Origin: Nostoc sphaeroides
GTDB taxonomy: Bacteria; Cyanobacteriota; Cyanobacteriia; Cyanobacteriales; Nostocaceae
DNA length: 64,000 nucleotides
Direction of reading: 5' to 3'
NCBI RefSeq assembly: GCF_003443655.1
Contig: NZ_CP031941.1
Coordinates: forward strand, 5,295,001-5,359,000
The notes under the pieces were generated by a model. That model was not told the origin of the DNA. It saw only the letters and a list, made by a program, of their open reading frames with translations, and made no database searches. Below, piece after piece: positions 17,306 to 26,900 of the stretch (positions are counted from its first letter, which is position 1; every line of letters begins with the position of its first letter). The translations under genes were made by a program, and so were the position numbers.

Positions 17306-19936
17306 CTAATTCGGCAAATTATCGACCCGCATCAAATCCAATTCCCGTTCAAATATTTCATCAATTGGCAACATTTGACCATCAACAGTCATAAATTTAT
17401 GGTCTTTTGTTGCCCGAATCAATGAACCATCTTCCAAACAATACTCAAACACCTCTTGTTGTCCGCGATCGTGCCACTGTGCTACAGGTTGGGTGTAAAT
17501 ATTCCCATTATTATCAACGCTATACACTGTACATTCAATGCGTTTTTCTACAATCTCTCCAATGGGCAACAAACCATATTCTACTGTCAATATTTCCGTG
17601 TCATAGCTTAAACAATATTCAGCAAACTTTAACATTTGCTCAAATAATTCATCCGCAACTTTTTTCTGTACACCGTTTTTCGCTGCGCCATCCACGAACT
17701 TTTCTCGCTGCTTTTGCATCTCAGAAACTTTCTTTTTACCCATCGCCCGACGCAGCAAGTCAGCTTGTCCTAAAGAATATCCGGCCATATCTTGAGCAAT
17801 TTTCATGATTTGCTCTTGATAGACCATAATTCCATAAGTTTCGTCTAATATAGGTTCTAAAATAGTGTGTTGATAATCAATATTTTCTCGACCATGTTTA
17901 CGATTAATAAACTTAGGGATTAGTCCTGCATCTAATGGCCCAGGTCGATAAAGTGCCAAAATCGAAGAAATGTCTTCTATATTAGAAGGTTTCAAATCTC
18001 GCACTATCTGACGCATTCCAGAAGATTCTAATTGAAATATCCCTTCTAACTCACCTGCTTCTAATAATTCATAAGTTTTTTGGACATCTTTTGGCAAAGT
18101 ACTATGTTCCCCTTTAGCTAATATTCTTTGGGATTTTCTTTCATCGCGGGGAATTTCATCAGGATCAACCCGATATCCTTTGGTTTCTTGAATTAAATCA
18201 ACAGTTTTTTGAATTAGCGTCAGGTTCCGCAAACCCAGAAAATCCATTTTCAATAAACCCAGTGATTCCAAATCTTCCATGAAATATTGGGTAATCACAG
18301 AACCGTCATTATTCCTCTGTAGTGGCACAATTTCATCAAGTGGATCGGCAGAGATTACCACACCTGCTGCATGAACACCAAAAGTTTTGTTAGTTCCTTC
18401 AATTCGCATCGCCATATCAAGCCAATGGCGAACATGGGGTTCTTTATCATATTTCTCTTTGAACTGTGGTTCTGGAGTTTGATCAGAAATCATCACCTTG
18501 AGTTTCGTTGGTTTTCCCCGCACTACAGGAATTAATTTCGCCATTTTGTCAGCTTCTCCATAAGGAATATTTAATACTCTGGCGACATCTTTCAAAACGG
18601 CTTTAGAAGTTAGGCGGTTAAAAGTAATAATTTGGGCAACTCTATCTGCACCATATTTCTCAGTTACATACTCAATAACTTTATCTCTTTGGTCAATACA
18701 GAAATCCGTATCAATATCAGGCATGGATTTACGTTCTGGGTTCAGAAAACGTTCAAATAGTAGCCCATGATGCACAGGGTCAATATTAGTAATTCGCATC
18801 GCATAAGCAACTAATGAACCAGCCGCAGAACCCCGACCGGGGCCAACAGGAATGTTATTATCTCTAGCAAATTTTATGTAGTCCCATACAACTAAAAAGT
18901 ATTTGGAAAAACCCATCTGCTGAATCATTTTCAGTTCGTATTCCAATCTTTCTTTATAGACAGAATCGACTTCATTGCGAGATTTGCGATTTAACCGTTC
19001 TAAAAGTCCACTCCATGCAACATCTTCGGCGTAAGTGTCAGCAGTATGACCAGAGGGAATGGGGGGTGTAGGAATCTGAGGCTCACCCATAATATTGTAA
19101 AACTCGACTTTATCAGCGACTTCTTCAGTGGTAGCTACAGCTTCAGCAATTACATCATCCGGTAAATGGTCACGAAATAGCTGCCGCATCTCCTCGCCAG
19201 ATTTGAGATACTCTGTGCCGCTATAACGCATCCGCTTATCTTCAATAATTAACTTGCCAGTTTGAATACATAGCAAAGCGTCGTGGGCTTCAACGTCAAA
19301 ACAAGAAATAAAATGCGAATCATTGGTAGCAACAATTTTAATCCCTAGTTCCCGCGCAATTTTGACGATTTCAACATTCACAATCCGGTCTTCTTGGGAA
19401 CCGTGGTCTTGAATTTCTAGATAATAATCATCACCAAATACATCTTTATACCACTGAGCAATTTTTCGGGCTGCATCTGGTCTATTACTGAGAATTGCTT
19501 GGGGAATTTCTCCACCTAAGCAAGCGCTGGTGACAATCAAGCCTTCATGATATTGTTTTAATAAATCTTTATTAATACAAGGACGAGAAAAAATTCCTTT
19601 ACCTTGAACACCTTTGAGATGAGAAATAGTGGTTAATTTGACTAAATTTTTGTAACCTTTGGTATTTTTAGCTAAAACGACTTGATGATATTTCGGGCGG
19701 CGTTCTTGTTTTTCAATATCGCCGTTAATGATATACATTTCATTGCCGATAATTGCCTTAATATTATGACTACGGCAGATTTTGATCAGTTCAACGGCTC
19801 CATACATGACACCATGATCCGTAAGGGCGATCGCTTTCATTCCCAGTGCGATCGCTTGATCCACCAACTCTGGTAGCTGACTTGCCCCATCAAGTAAACT
19901 GTAGTCACTATGAATATGTAAAGGCACAAAGGACAT
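17306..19936 (-). CDS. dnaE: DNA polymerase III alpha subunit, N-terminal half, with N-terminal split intein
   Basis: 876 residues. The first 774 are the N-extein of replicative polymerase alpha: a PHP domain (VPLHIHSDYSLLDG at 4-17), then the polymerase core up to ...LKFAEY. Residues 775-876 are the N-half of the DnaE split intein, starting with catalytic Cys (CLSYDTEIL), with the block B motif ATKDHKFMT and ending MRVDNLPN. The matching C-half plus C-extein must lie elsewhere in the genome; the two proteins splice in trans. Compared with the N. punctiforme DnaE intein from memory, only about three positions differ (D5, E20, Q52). The start ATG 19936 has TGGAG 6 nt upstream. Confidence 0.97.
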   Translation of the reverse strand: MSFVPLHIHSDYSLLDGASQLPELVDQAIALGMKAIALTDHGVMYGAVELIKICRSHNIKAIIGNEMYIINGDIEKQERRPKYHQVVLAKNTKGYKNLVKLTTISHLKGVQGKGIFSRPCINKDLLKQYHEGLIVTSACLGGEIPQAILSNRPDAARKIAQWYKDVFGDDYYLEIQDHGSQEDRIVNVEIVKIARELGIKIVATNDSHFISCFDVEAHDALLCIQTGKLIIEDKRMRYSGTEYLKSGEEMRQLFRDHLPDDVIAEAVATTEEVADKVEFYNIMGEPQIPTPPIPSGHTADTYAEDVAWSGLLERLNRKSRNEVDSVYKERLEYELKMIQQMGFSKYFLVVWDYIKFARDNNIPVGPGRGSAAGSLVAYAMRITNIDPVHHGLLFERFLNPERKSMPDIDTDFCIDQRDKVIEYVTEKYGADRVAQIITFNRLTSKAVLKDVARVLNIPYGEADKMAKLIPVVRGKPTKLKVMISDQTPEPQFKEKYDKEPHVRHWLDMAMRIEGTNKTFGVHAAGVVISADPLDEIVPLQRNNDGSVITQYFMEDLESLGLLKMDFLGLRNLTLIQKTVDLIQETKGYRVDPDEIPRDERKSQRILAKGEHSTLPKDVQKTYELLEAGELEGIFQLESSGMRQIVRDLKPSNIEDISSILALYRPGPLDAGLIPKFINRKHGRENIDYQHTILEPILDETYGIMVYQEQIMKIAQDMAGYSLGQADLLRRAMGKKKVSEMQKQREKFVDGAAKNGVQKKVADELFEQMLKFAEYCLSYDTEILTVEYGLLPIGEIVEKRIECTVYSVDNNGNIYTQPVAQWHDRGQQEVFEYCLEDGSLIRATKDHKFMTVDGQMLPIDEIFERELDLMRVDNLPN

Positions 19937-20128
19937 AAGCATCTCCAACCACAAGCCAAGATATCTCTAGGGGCCTACCTTGTGGTGTACCCTTTCGAGC
20001 TAGATTTTGCAAAGCAACGGAATCTTAGATTAACAGTTTTTACCTAAAATTAAAGCTGTATTTTTCCGAAATTGTTACTGTCATAAGTGTTGTTTTAATA
20101 GTTACAGCAGTTCATCAGCATCTAACTA

Positions 20129-21421
20129 ATGAGTCAAACAGAGAGTACTACTTCGGCTAAAACCAAAGCTAGCCCTTGGTGGAGGCGTATCCCTCTCACA
20201 TTACAAATTCTCATCGCCCTAGTAGCCGCAGTCAGCGTTGGAATTGTCCTTGGTGCGGGGAATCCCAATCCCAGTAATGCCACCTTAATCAACAATTTAG
20301 CAATTCCGGCACAGTTGGTGCTAAAGGCTCTCCGCGCCTTAGCTACGCCCCTGATTTTGGTAGCGGTGCTGCACACCTTAATGACTACGAATATCCCTGG
20401 TACAGCCGGACGGCGGTTAGCAGTACTACTTTTAACTAACACTACTGTAGCTATTTTAATCGGGCTTCTCGTAGCAAATGTCCTACGTCCTGGGACTTGG
20501 GGCAATGTAGCCACCTCAACAACTACAGAAATAACTACTCAAAGTCTTGATCCTTGGGCAATACTCAAAGATGCTGTACCAGAAGCTGTCCTAAAGCCAT
20601 TAGTTGATAATAATGTCATCCAACTAATTGTGATTGCCCTAAGTTTTGGCATCGTTTTGCGGGCATTAAAATCTGAACAAATTGCTCAAGGGAAAAAAGG
20701 ATATCAGCCGATAGAGGATGTCATCGGGATTTTATTTGAAGCGGTAGCCCGTGTCCTCAACTGGGTAATTGCCTTAGTGCCTTTCGCAGTCTTTGGGATT
20801 GTTGCTAAAACAGTTGCTATGCAAGGATTTGCACCGTTTAAATCTTTGGGTGCATTTATTGTGGCGGTGCTGTTAGCGTTGGTATTGCAGGCGTGCTACT
20901 ACCTCACCAGAGTAAAATTTGGTTCTTGGGTACACCCGCTAAAATTCCTAGCTGGCGGTTCTGATGCCTTTTTGACAGCTTTCTCAACTTCTTCCTCTGC
21001 GGCGGCAATGCCAGTAACCTTTGAAGTTTTGCAAACAAAAGTCGGTTTAAGGGAATCTTCTGCTGCCTTGGGGTCATTAGTAGGGGCAAATTTCAATAAT
21101 GATGGTACTGCCCTCTATGAAGCAATGTCTGCGTTGTATATTTCCCAACTAATTGGGCAACATCTGAGTCTGGGACAGCAGTTAATTGTCATCCTTACCT
21201 CAATTTTTGCATCTGTAGGTGCAGCCAATATTCCTAATGCTGGACTGGTAACGATGACATTAGTGTTTACTTCTGTAGGCTTACCTACTCAGTACATTGC
21301 TTTGCTAGTTACTGTAGACTGGTTTCTGGATCGCTGCCGCACCGCGATTAATGTTATGGGAGATATGACTGTCAGTGCTTTACTTGATGGCAAAAAGCCT
21401 CGTTCTGTTGACGAGGCTTAG
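20129..21421 (+). CDS. dicarboxylate/amino acid:cation symporter (DAACS family)
   Basis: A 430-residue sodium- or proton-coupled transporter of the GltP/GltT/DctA fold. About eight TM helices and two re-entrant loops are suggested. The first re-entrant serine-rich motif, STSSSAAAMPVTFEVLQ, and the NFNNDGTALYEA motif of TM7 (NMDGT in GltPh) are intact. WFLDRCRTAINVMGD matches the TM8 substrate/cation region (D..RT..N..GD). The transported substrate is likely glutamate, aspartate or a C4 dicarboxylate. The start is ATG 20129. It is monocistronic. Confidence 0.92.
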   Translation: MSQTESTTSAKTKASPWWRRIPLTLQILIALVAAVSVGIVLGAGNPNPSNATLINNLAIPAQLVLKALRALATPLILVAVLHTLMTTNIPGTAGRRLAVLLLTNTTVAILIGLLVANVLRPGTWGNVATSTTTEITTQSLDPWAILKDAVPEAVLKPLVDNNVIQLIVIALSFGIVLRALKSEQIAQGKKGYQPIEDVIGILFEAVARVLNWVIALVPFAVFGIVAKTVAMQGFAPFKSLGAFIVAVLLALVLQACYYLTRVKFGSWVHPLKFLAGGSDAFLTAFSTSSSAAAMPVTFEVLQTKVGLRESSAALGSLVGANFNNDGTALYEAMSALYISQLIGQHLSLGQQLIVILTSIFASVGAANIPNAGLVTMTLVFTSVGLPTQYIALLVTVDWFLDRCRTAINVMGDMTVSALLDGKKPRSVDEA

Positions 21422-21441
21422 TTTTACGGCTTTTGAGATAT

Positions 21442-21627
21442 CTAATGCTGTTGAGGCCCTTTGGCATCACATTCTTTAGCCCAGCAGCGTTCTAGAAGTC
21501 GAAGACGCCAGATCAATGCAAAGCGTTGGGGATTTAATACTAACTTTGTATCCTGACTAAATAAAGGCTGATTTAGATATTGCCAAAGGGGAAATTGAAT
21601 TTTGGTGTGTTTTGGATTTGGAGTCAT
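21442..21627 (-). CDS. small hypothetical protein
   Basis: 61 residues, basic, with FPLWQYLNQPLFSQDTKLVL and PQRFALIWRLRLLERCWAKE. The composition is natural for a small soluble protein and the frame is clean between two clear units. No Shine-Dalgarno and no recognised family. It is kept because codon choice looks coding; it could be chance. Confidence 0.4.
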   Translation of the reverse strand: MTPNPKHTKIQFPLWQYLNQPLFSQDTKLVLNPQRFALIWRLRLLERCWAKECDAKGPQQH

Positions 21628-21839
21628 AAGAACAACAAATATTATAAAAGTTTAGTGGTGAGAGTTGGCATTTTGTTTAACAATTGCCTGATGCTGTTTT
21701 TCTAGTTAAAGGCTACACTGCGTTTTTGCAGTTGTCCTGGTGGCAATTGCGGAATTTCAGTAAGTAAGTTTATGTTGTTTCCGCTTTAATACTGAAATTG
21801 CACACACCATTTTTCTGATTCCCCATCCTGTGGCCGGAA

Positions 21840-22250
21840 TTAATGGGATGCAAGCCCCGTCCTTCCAGGACGGCTTTGATTTTTAATATATTCTTTCAAC
21901 ACTTCAAGGGGTGCGCCGCCAACCGAAATAGCAAAATAACTAGGACTCCATAAAGCTTCTTTGTGGGGTTTTTTATATCCAGCCTGTCCATATCTGCGGC
22001 TTGAAACCCCCTTCAAAGAATTGGTTATCTGAGAAATAGAAAGTTTCGGTGGATACTCAATTAATGCGTGAACATGATCTGCTTCTCCATTGAACTCTAG
22101 GATAGTAAAATTCATTGATAATGCGACTTCCCTGAAAGATTGCTCAACAACCTTTAGTCCGTTGCTGTCAAAAACAGATTTGCGGTATTTAGTCACACAA
22201 ACCAAGTGTATTTTTAGGTCTGTAACACTATGTCTCTCTCTTCTATACAT
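21840..22250 (-). CDS. tnpA: TnpA, Y1 HUH transposase of IS200/IS605 family
   Basis: 136 residues, normal for this family. The HUH metal-binding motif is HVH (residues 59-61, within EADHVHALIEYPP). The catalytic tyrosine is Y121 in LKEYIKNQ. It cleaves and rejoins single-stranded ends at the subterminal hairpins. Divergently transcribed from tnpB with 61 bp between the starts. Confidence 0.95.
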   Translation of the reverse strand: MYRRERHSVTDLKIHLVCVTKYRKSVFDSNGLKVVEQSFREVALSMNFTILEFNGEADHVHALIEYPPKLSISQITNSLKGVSSRRYGQAGYKKPHKEALWSPSYFAISVGGAPLEVLKEYIKNQSRPGRTGLASH

Positions 22251-22311
22251 GATTGATTTTTGATGCAGACCAATCTATAATAACAGAGACAGACCAATTA
22301 GATATCTAGGG

Positions 22312-23514
22312 ATGAAAGCTCGATATCAGTACAGAATTTATCCAACCGACCAACAAAGTAAAAACTTAGCAAAAGTTTTTGGTTGTGTTCGTGTTGTGTG
22401 GAATGATGCACTGTCGTTGTGCAAGCGATCTGAGAAGCTACCTAAATTGGGAGACTTGCAAAAAGTCTGTATTACTCAAGCAAAACTTACCGAACAACGT
22501 CAATGGCTGAGTGAGGTTTCAAATATTCCATTGCAACAATCCATTGCTGATTTGGGGGTTGCCTACAAGAATTTCTTTGATTCATTAAAGGGAAAACGGA
22601 AAGGTGCCAAAGTTAGACTTCCTAAATTCAAAAAGAAAGACAACCACCAAACTGCACGGTTTAGAAAAGGTGGTTTCTCTATTAAGAGAGGGAAAGTTTA
22701 TCTTGCCAAAATTGGCAATCTGAAAACGCAGTGGTCACGCCCATTGCCGAGTGATCCCAGTTCTGTCACTGTGATTAAAGACCGCGCAGGACGTTACTTT
22801 CTCAGTTTTGTAGTGGAGGTGAAAGACGAAATTAAAATTGCATTGAATCCATCAATTGGGGTTGATTTAGGACTCAAAACCTTTGCGGTGTTAAGTACGG
22901 GTGAAAAGGTGTCAAGTCCTGATTACTCCTTGCTAGACCGTAAAATCAGACGTAATCAGCGTAAGTTGTCGCGGTGCGTCAAAAGTTCTAAAAGGCGTGA
23001 GAAAGTGCGGATTAGAGTTGCAAGGATTAATTGTAAACAACGAGATACACGCAAAGATTTTCTGCATAAACTATCGACCAAAGTAGTGTGCGAAAACCAA
23101 GTCATTGCTTTGGAAGATTTGAACGTGTCAGGAATGCTCAAAAACCGTTGTCTATCAAGGGCTATAAGCATTGCAGGATGGCGAGAATTCAGAACAATGT
23201 GTGACGCTAAATCAACTAAATTTGGGCGTGAGTTCGTTGTCATTAGCCGATGGGAGCCGACTAGCCAAATTTGCTCTAATTGTGGCTATCAATGGGGCAA
23301 ACTTGATTTGTCGGTGAGGGAGATAGTTTGCATAAACTGCAATTCTCATCACTGTCGAGATGGTAACGCCGCCAAAAATATACAGAAAGTCGGGGTAGGG
23401 CATATCCACGACTCTAAACGGACACGGAGGGAGTGTAAGACCGAGGTTTCGGCTGTTCCTGTTGAACTGTCAACCCGACTAGAATACGAACAATTACGGT
23501 TGTTTGATTGCTAG
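22312..23514 (+). CDS. tnpB: TnpB RNA-guided endonuclease, IS605 OrfB
   Basis: A 400-residue TnpB. RuvC catalytic residues look intact: D185 (GVDLGLKTFA), E269 (ALEDLNVSGM) and D350 (HHCRDGNAA). The zinc ribbon has C321/C324 (CSNC) and C340/C343 (CINC). TnpB proteins are known to cut DNA guided by an omega-RNA whose scaffold overlaps the 3' end of tnpB and whose guide comes from the flank beyond the right end. Here the guide would be read just past TCAA at 23551. ATG 22312 begins the conserved MKARYQYRIYPT. Confidence 0.95.
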   Translation: MKARYQYRIYPTDQQSKNLAKVFGCVRVVWNDALSLCKRSEKLPKLGDLQKVCITQAKLTEQRQWLSEVSNIPLQQSIADLGVAYKNFFDSLKGKRKGAKVRLPKFKKKDNHQTARFRKGGFSIKRGKVYLAKIGNLKTQWSRPLPSDPSSVTVIKDRAGRYFLSFVVEVKDEIKIALNPSIGVDLGLKTFAVLSTGEKVSSPDYSLLDRKIRRNQRKLSRCVKSSKRREKVRIRVARINCKQRDTRKDFLHKLSTKVVCENQVIALEDLNVSGMLKNRCLSRAISIAGWREFRTMCDAKSTKFGREFVVISRWEPTSQICSNCGYQWGKLDLSVREIVCINCNSHHCRDGNAAKNIQKVGVGHIHDSKRTRRECKTEVSAVPVELSTRLEYEQLRLFDC

Positions 23515-23801
23515 AGAATCACTGTCCCTTGCAGGGCGGTGAGGATGTCAAAAGTCATACCATTTCACAATATTCGTGGTACAGCGTTGGTAAAAGCGTA
23601 CAAATCTACGCCGCTACAGTCAATTCATCTGTTGCAAAAATTTTTGCGATCGCATTGCTATCTAGAATTTTAACTCGGTAGCTTGTTAAAAAATCGGGTA
23701 GTGTGGCGTTGAGGTGTTGAATTCTTGCTTATAAAAAACTTGTAATTTCTGTTACTAACTGTGAATTTATAGTCAATTTGATCGTAAGGCTGATTCTATA
23801 T

Positions 23802-23892
23802 AGGACTTACGCAATAACTCTCTGAAACTCTTATTCCTTTGTGTCCTTTACGTCCTTTGCGGTTCGTTTTTTCATTATTTTGCGTAAGTCCT
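23802..23892. repeat. inverted-repeat element (AGGACTTACGCA ends)
   Basis: AGGACTTACGCA at 23802-23813 is matched by TGCGTAAGTCCT at 23881-23892. The interior (CTCTGAAACTCTTATTCC..., CGTCCTTTGCGGTTCG) is a common dispersed sequence of filamentous cyanobacteria. A decayed copy lies at about 41577-41640. Confidence 0.7.
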
Positions 23893-23914
23893 GCTATAGT
23901 AACTATTGGTTTTT

Positions 23915-23940
23915 AAGGGGAGCAAGAACTTGCTCCCTTT
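23915..23940. terminator. hairpin behind the FG-GAP/RTX gene
   Basis: AAGGGGAGCAAG pairs with CTTGCTCCCTT, 6 bp beyond the stop of the minus-strand gene at 23946. The stem is strong, but the T tract is clear only on the plus strand side, so termination on the minus strand is inferred. Confidence 0.6.
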
Positions 23941-23945
23941 AATAT

Positions 23946-26900
23946 TTAGACAATAGTAAAATTAGCGACAGTGAGTGTTGTAGTACTAATACCAGTCAGC
24001 GTTGCCAAGATTTCATCAGTAGCAGCCACTATGATGTTGTTACCAGTGAAACTTAGTTGATTGAAAGTCAGACCACCAGACAAGCCAATCAAATCGTTGT
24101 CCTTGCAGAAGTCGGTAATAATATCAGTACCTTCTCCATCAGCGAAGATAAATTTATCCTTGCCATTACCACCTGTGAGGATATCGCTACCAAGACCACC
24201 GCACAAGAGGTCGTTACCATTGCCCCCATTGAGGGTGTCTTTGCCATCACCACCGTAAAGGTTGTCCTTGCCATTGCCGCCATTGAGGTAGTCATTACCA
24301 GGAGTGCCGTGAAGGACATCATTGCCGTTGCCACCAAGTAGGCGATCGCCTACTTGGATAGTAACTTTAGCAGTGCTGGTGAGTTGGCGATCGCTGATGG
24401 TGTAGTTAAAGCTAGCCGCACCACTAAACCCGCAATTTGGGGTAAACACAATAAAATCATCTGCCGAGTTGCTAGGAGTGCCGTTATTTTGCAGCACGGC
24501 AGTACCATTGGTTGCACCACTGATATCAGTAATACTAAGGCTGATGCTATCGATATCAGTATCATTAGCCAGCAGAGTATTAGCTTGAATGTTCACAGCA
24601 GTATTTTTGGCAGAGGTAACAGTATCATTGACAGCAAGGGGTGCATCGTTGACTGGCTTAACCTCCACGTTAAAATTACTAGTAAGGGTGCCGCCATTGC
24701 CGTCACTGACAGTGTAAGTAAAACTGTCAGTACCGTTGTAGTTTGTGTTTGAGGTGTAAATAAAGTAGTCGTCGCTGGTATCGCTTAGAGTGCCGTTGTC
24801 ATTGAATATCAGTGCGCCGTTGGCAGGACTGGTGAAGCCACTGATGCTTAAAGCATCGCCATCGATATCTTTTGTATATCTACTTAGAATGGTGCTAGCA
24901 AGGATGTTAACGGCAGTATCTTCTTTGGTGATAGCCTTAGCCCCAAAGCCAAAAATGACGTAGCTCTCCCCAGCACGGTATGCCCCGATAATCAGGTCAT
25001 CAAAGCCGTCGCCATTGATGTCTCCAGCACTGCTGACTGAGTTGCCTGAATTGTCACGTTCATCGATGCCGTTGATCACGAAGCCGTTGCTGCCGTCTAG
25101 GGACGAGAGGTTGAGGCTAGCTCCAAAGCCACTGCTGCTGCCAAACACCACGTAACTCTCCCCAGCAGAGAACGTAGGGAACTGACCGGCACGGTATGCC
25201 CCGATAATTAAGTCGTCGAAGCCGTCACCGTTGAAGTCTCCAGCACTGCTAACGGAAAAGCCTGAATTCTCTTCTGCATCAATGCCGTTGATTACGAAGC
25301 CGTTACTGCCGTCTAGGGACGAGAGGTTGAGGCTAGCTCCAAAGCCACTGCTGCTGCCAAACACCACGTAGCTCTCCCCAGCACGGAATTTGTCATTGGG
25401 GGAGGCACGGTATGCCCCGATAATCAGGTCATCAAAGCCGTCACCATTGAAGTCTCCGGCATTGCTGACGGAGGAGCCTGAGTAGCCCCCCTCATCAATG
25501 CCGTTGATTACGAAGCCGTTGCTGCCATCTAAGGACGAGAGGTTGAGGCTAGCTCCAAAGCCGCTGCTGCTGCCAAACACCACGTAGCTCTCTCCAGCAT
25601 TAGACTTGCCGTTGGGGTCGGCATTCTTTGCCCCAATAATCAGGTCATCAAAGCCATCACCGTTGATGTCTCCAGCACTGCTGACTGACTTACCTGAAAA
25701 GTCATACGCATCAATGCCGTTGATGGCAAAGCCATTAGTGCCGTTGAGGGTAGAGAGGTTGAGTTGGGCAGTAAAACCGCTCTTTTTGCCAAACACCACG
25801 TAGCTCTCCCCAGCAGCTAACTCGCCGTTGGAGCCGCCAATAATCAGGTCATCAAAGCCGTCACCATTGAAGTCTCCGGCACTGCTAACGGAGTCGCCTG
25901 AGTAGTCCTGCTGATCAATGCCGTTGATTACGAAGCCGTTGCTGCCGTCTAGGGACGAGAGATTGAGGCTAGCTCCAAAGCCACTGCTACTCCCATACAC
26001 CACGTAGCTCTCGCCAGCAGATAACTTACCGTTGGGGTCGGCACCACTTACCCCAATAATCAGGTCATCAAAGCCGTCACTGTTGAAGTCTCCGGCAGTG
26101 CTGACTGAGTTGCCTGAGTAGCCAGGCTCATCAAAGCCGTTGATTACGAAGCCGTTACTGCCGTCTAGGGACGAGAGGTTGAGGCTAGTTCCAAAGCCAC
26201 TGCTGCTGCCAAATACTACGTACTTCTCCCCGGCACCTCTTGTCGCGATAATTAGGTCATCAAAGCCGTCACTGTTGAAGTCCCCGGCATTGCTGACGGA
26301 GGAACCTGAATTGCCATTTGCGAAGCCGTTGAGGACGAAGCCGTTGCTGCCGTTGAGGTCAGATAAATTGATAGTAGAAATCAAGGTGGGTGGGTCATTC
26401 ACCCCGTTGATGGTCAGGTTGACGCTAGCTGTACTGGTAAAACTGCGATCGCTGATAGTATAGGTGAAGCGATCGCTGCCAGTTTGGCCCACAGCTAAAG
26501 TTTCAAATTGAGCGTTGGGATCGTAAGTAAAAGTATTATCAGTATTGAGAGTCAGTAAAGCACCAGAACTCAGGGTAATAGGAACGCCAACATTCACCGC
26601 ATTACCATCGACATTTGTCACCGCATTACCATCGACATTTGTCACCGCTAAGGGGTTGCTATCTGGGTCGCTGTCGTTGGCTAAGACCGAAATGTTAACG
26701 GCCGTGGCTTCGTCGGTGGTAGCCGTATCGATAACTGCGACTGGAGGCTGATTAGGAGTTGTAGTAGTCGCAAAGCCAAAAATGACGTATCTCTCTCCAT
26801 TCGACGAAACTGGGCCTCTTGAGTAAACAGTTGCCCCGATACTCAGGTCATCAAAGCCATCGCCATTGATATCTCCAGCACTGCTGACGGAGGCACCTGA

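Larger units (their letters stand above)
21824..23551. mobile_element. IS200/IS605-family insertion sequence (IS605 type)
   Basis: Divergent tnpA (minus) and tnpB (plus), the IS605 arrangement. At the left, CATCCTGT can pair with ATGGGATG (21824-21850), a subterminal hairpin overlapping the tnpA stop; the exact left boundary is not fixed. At the right, an imperfect hairpin (about 23520-23541) is followed by TCAA (23548-23551), the kind of cleavage tetranucleotide known for IS608. IS605 elements move as single-stranded circles and make no target duplication, consistent with the absence of one here. Both ORFs are intact, so the copy may be active. Confidence 0.85.
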
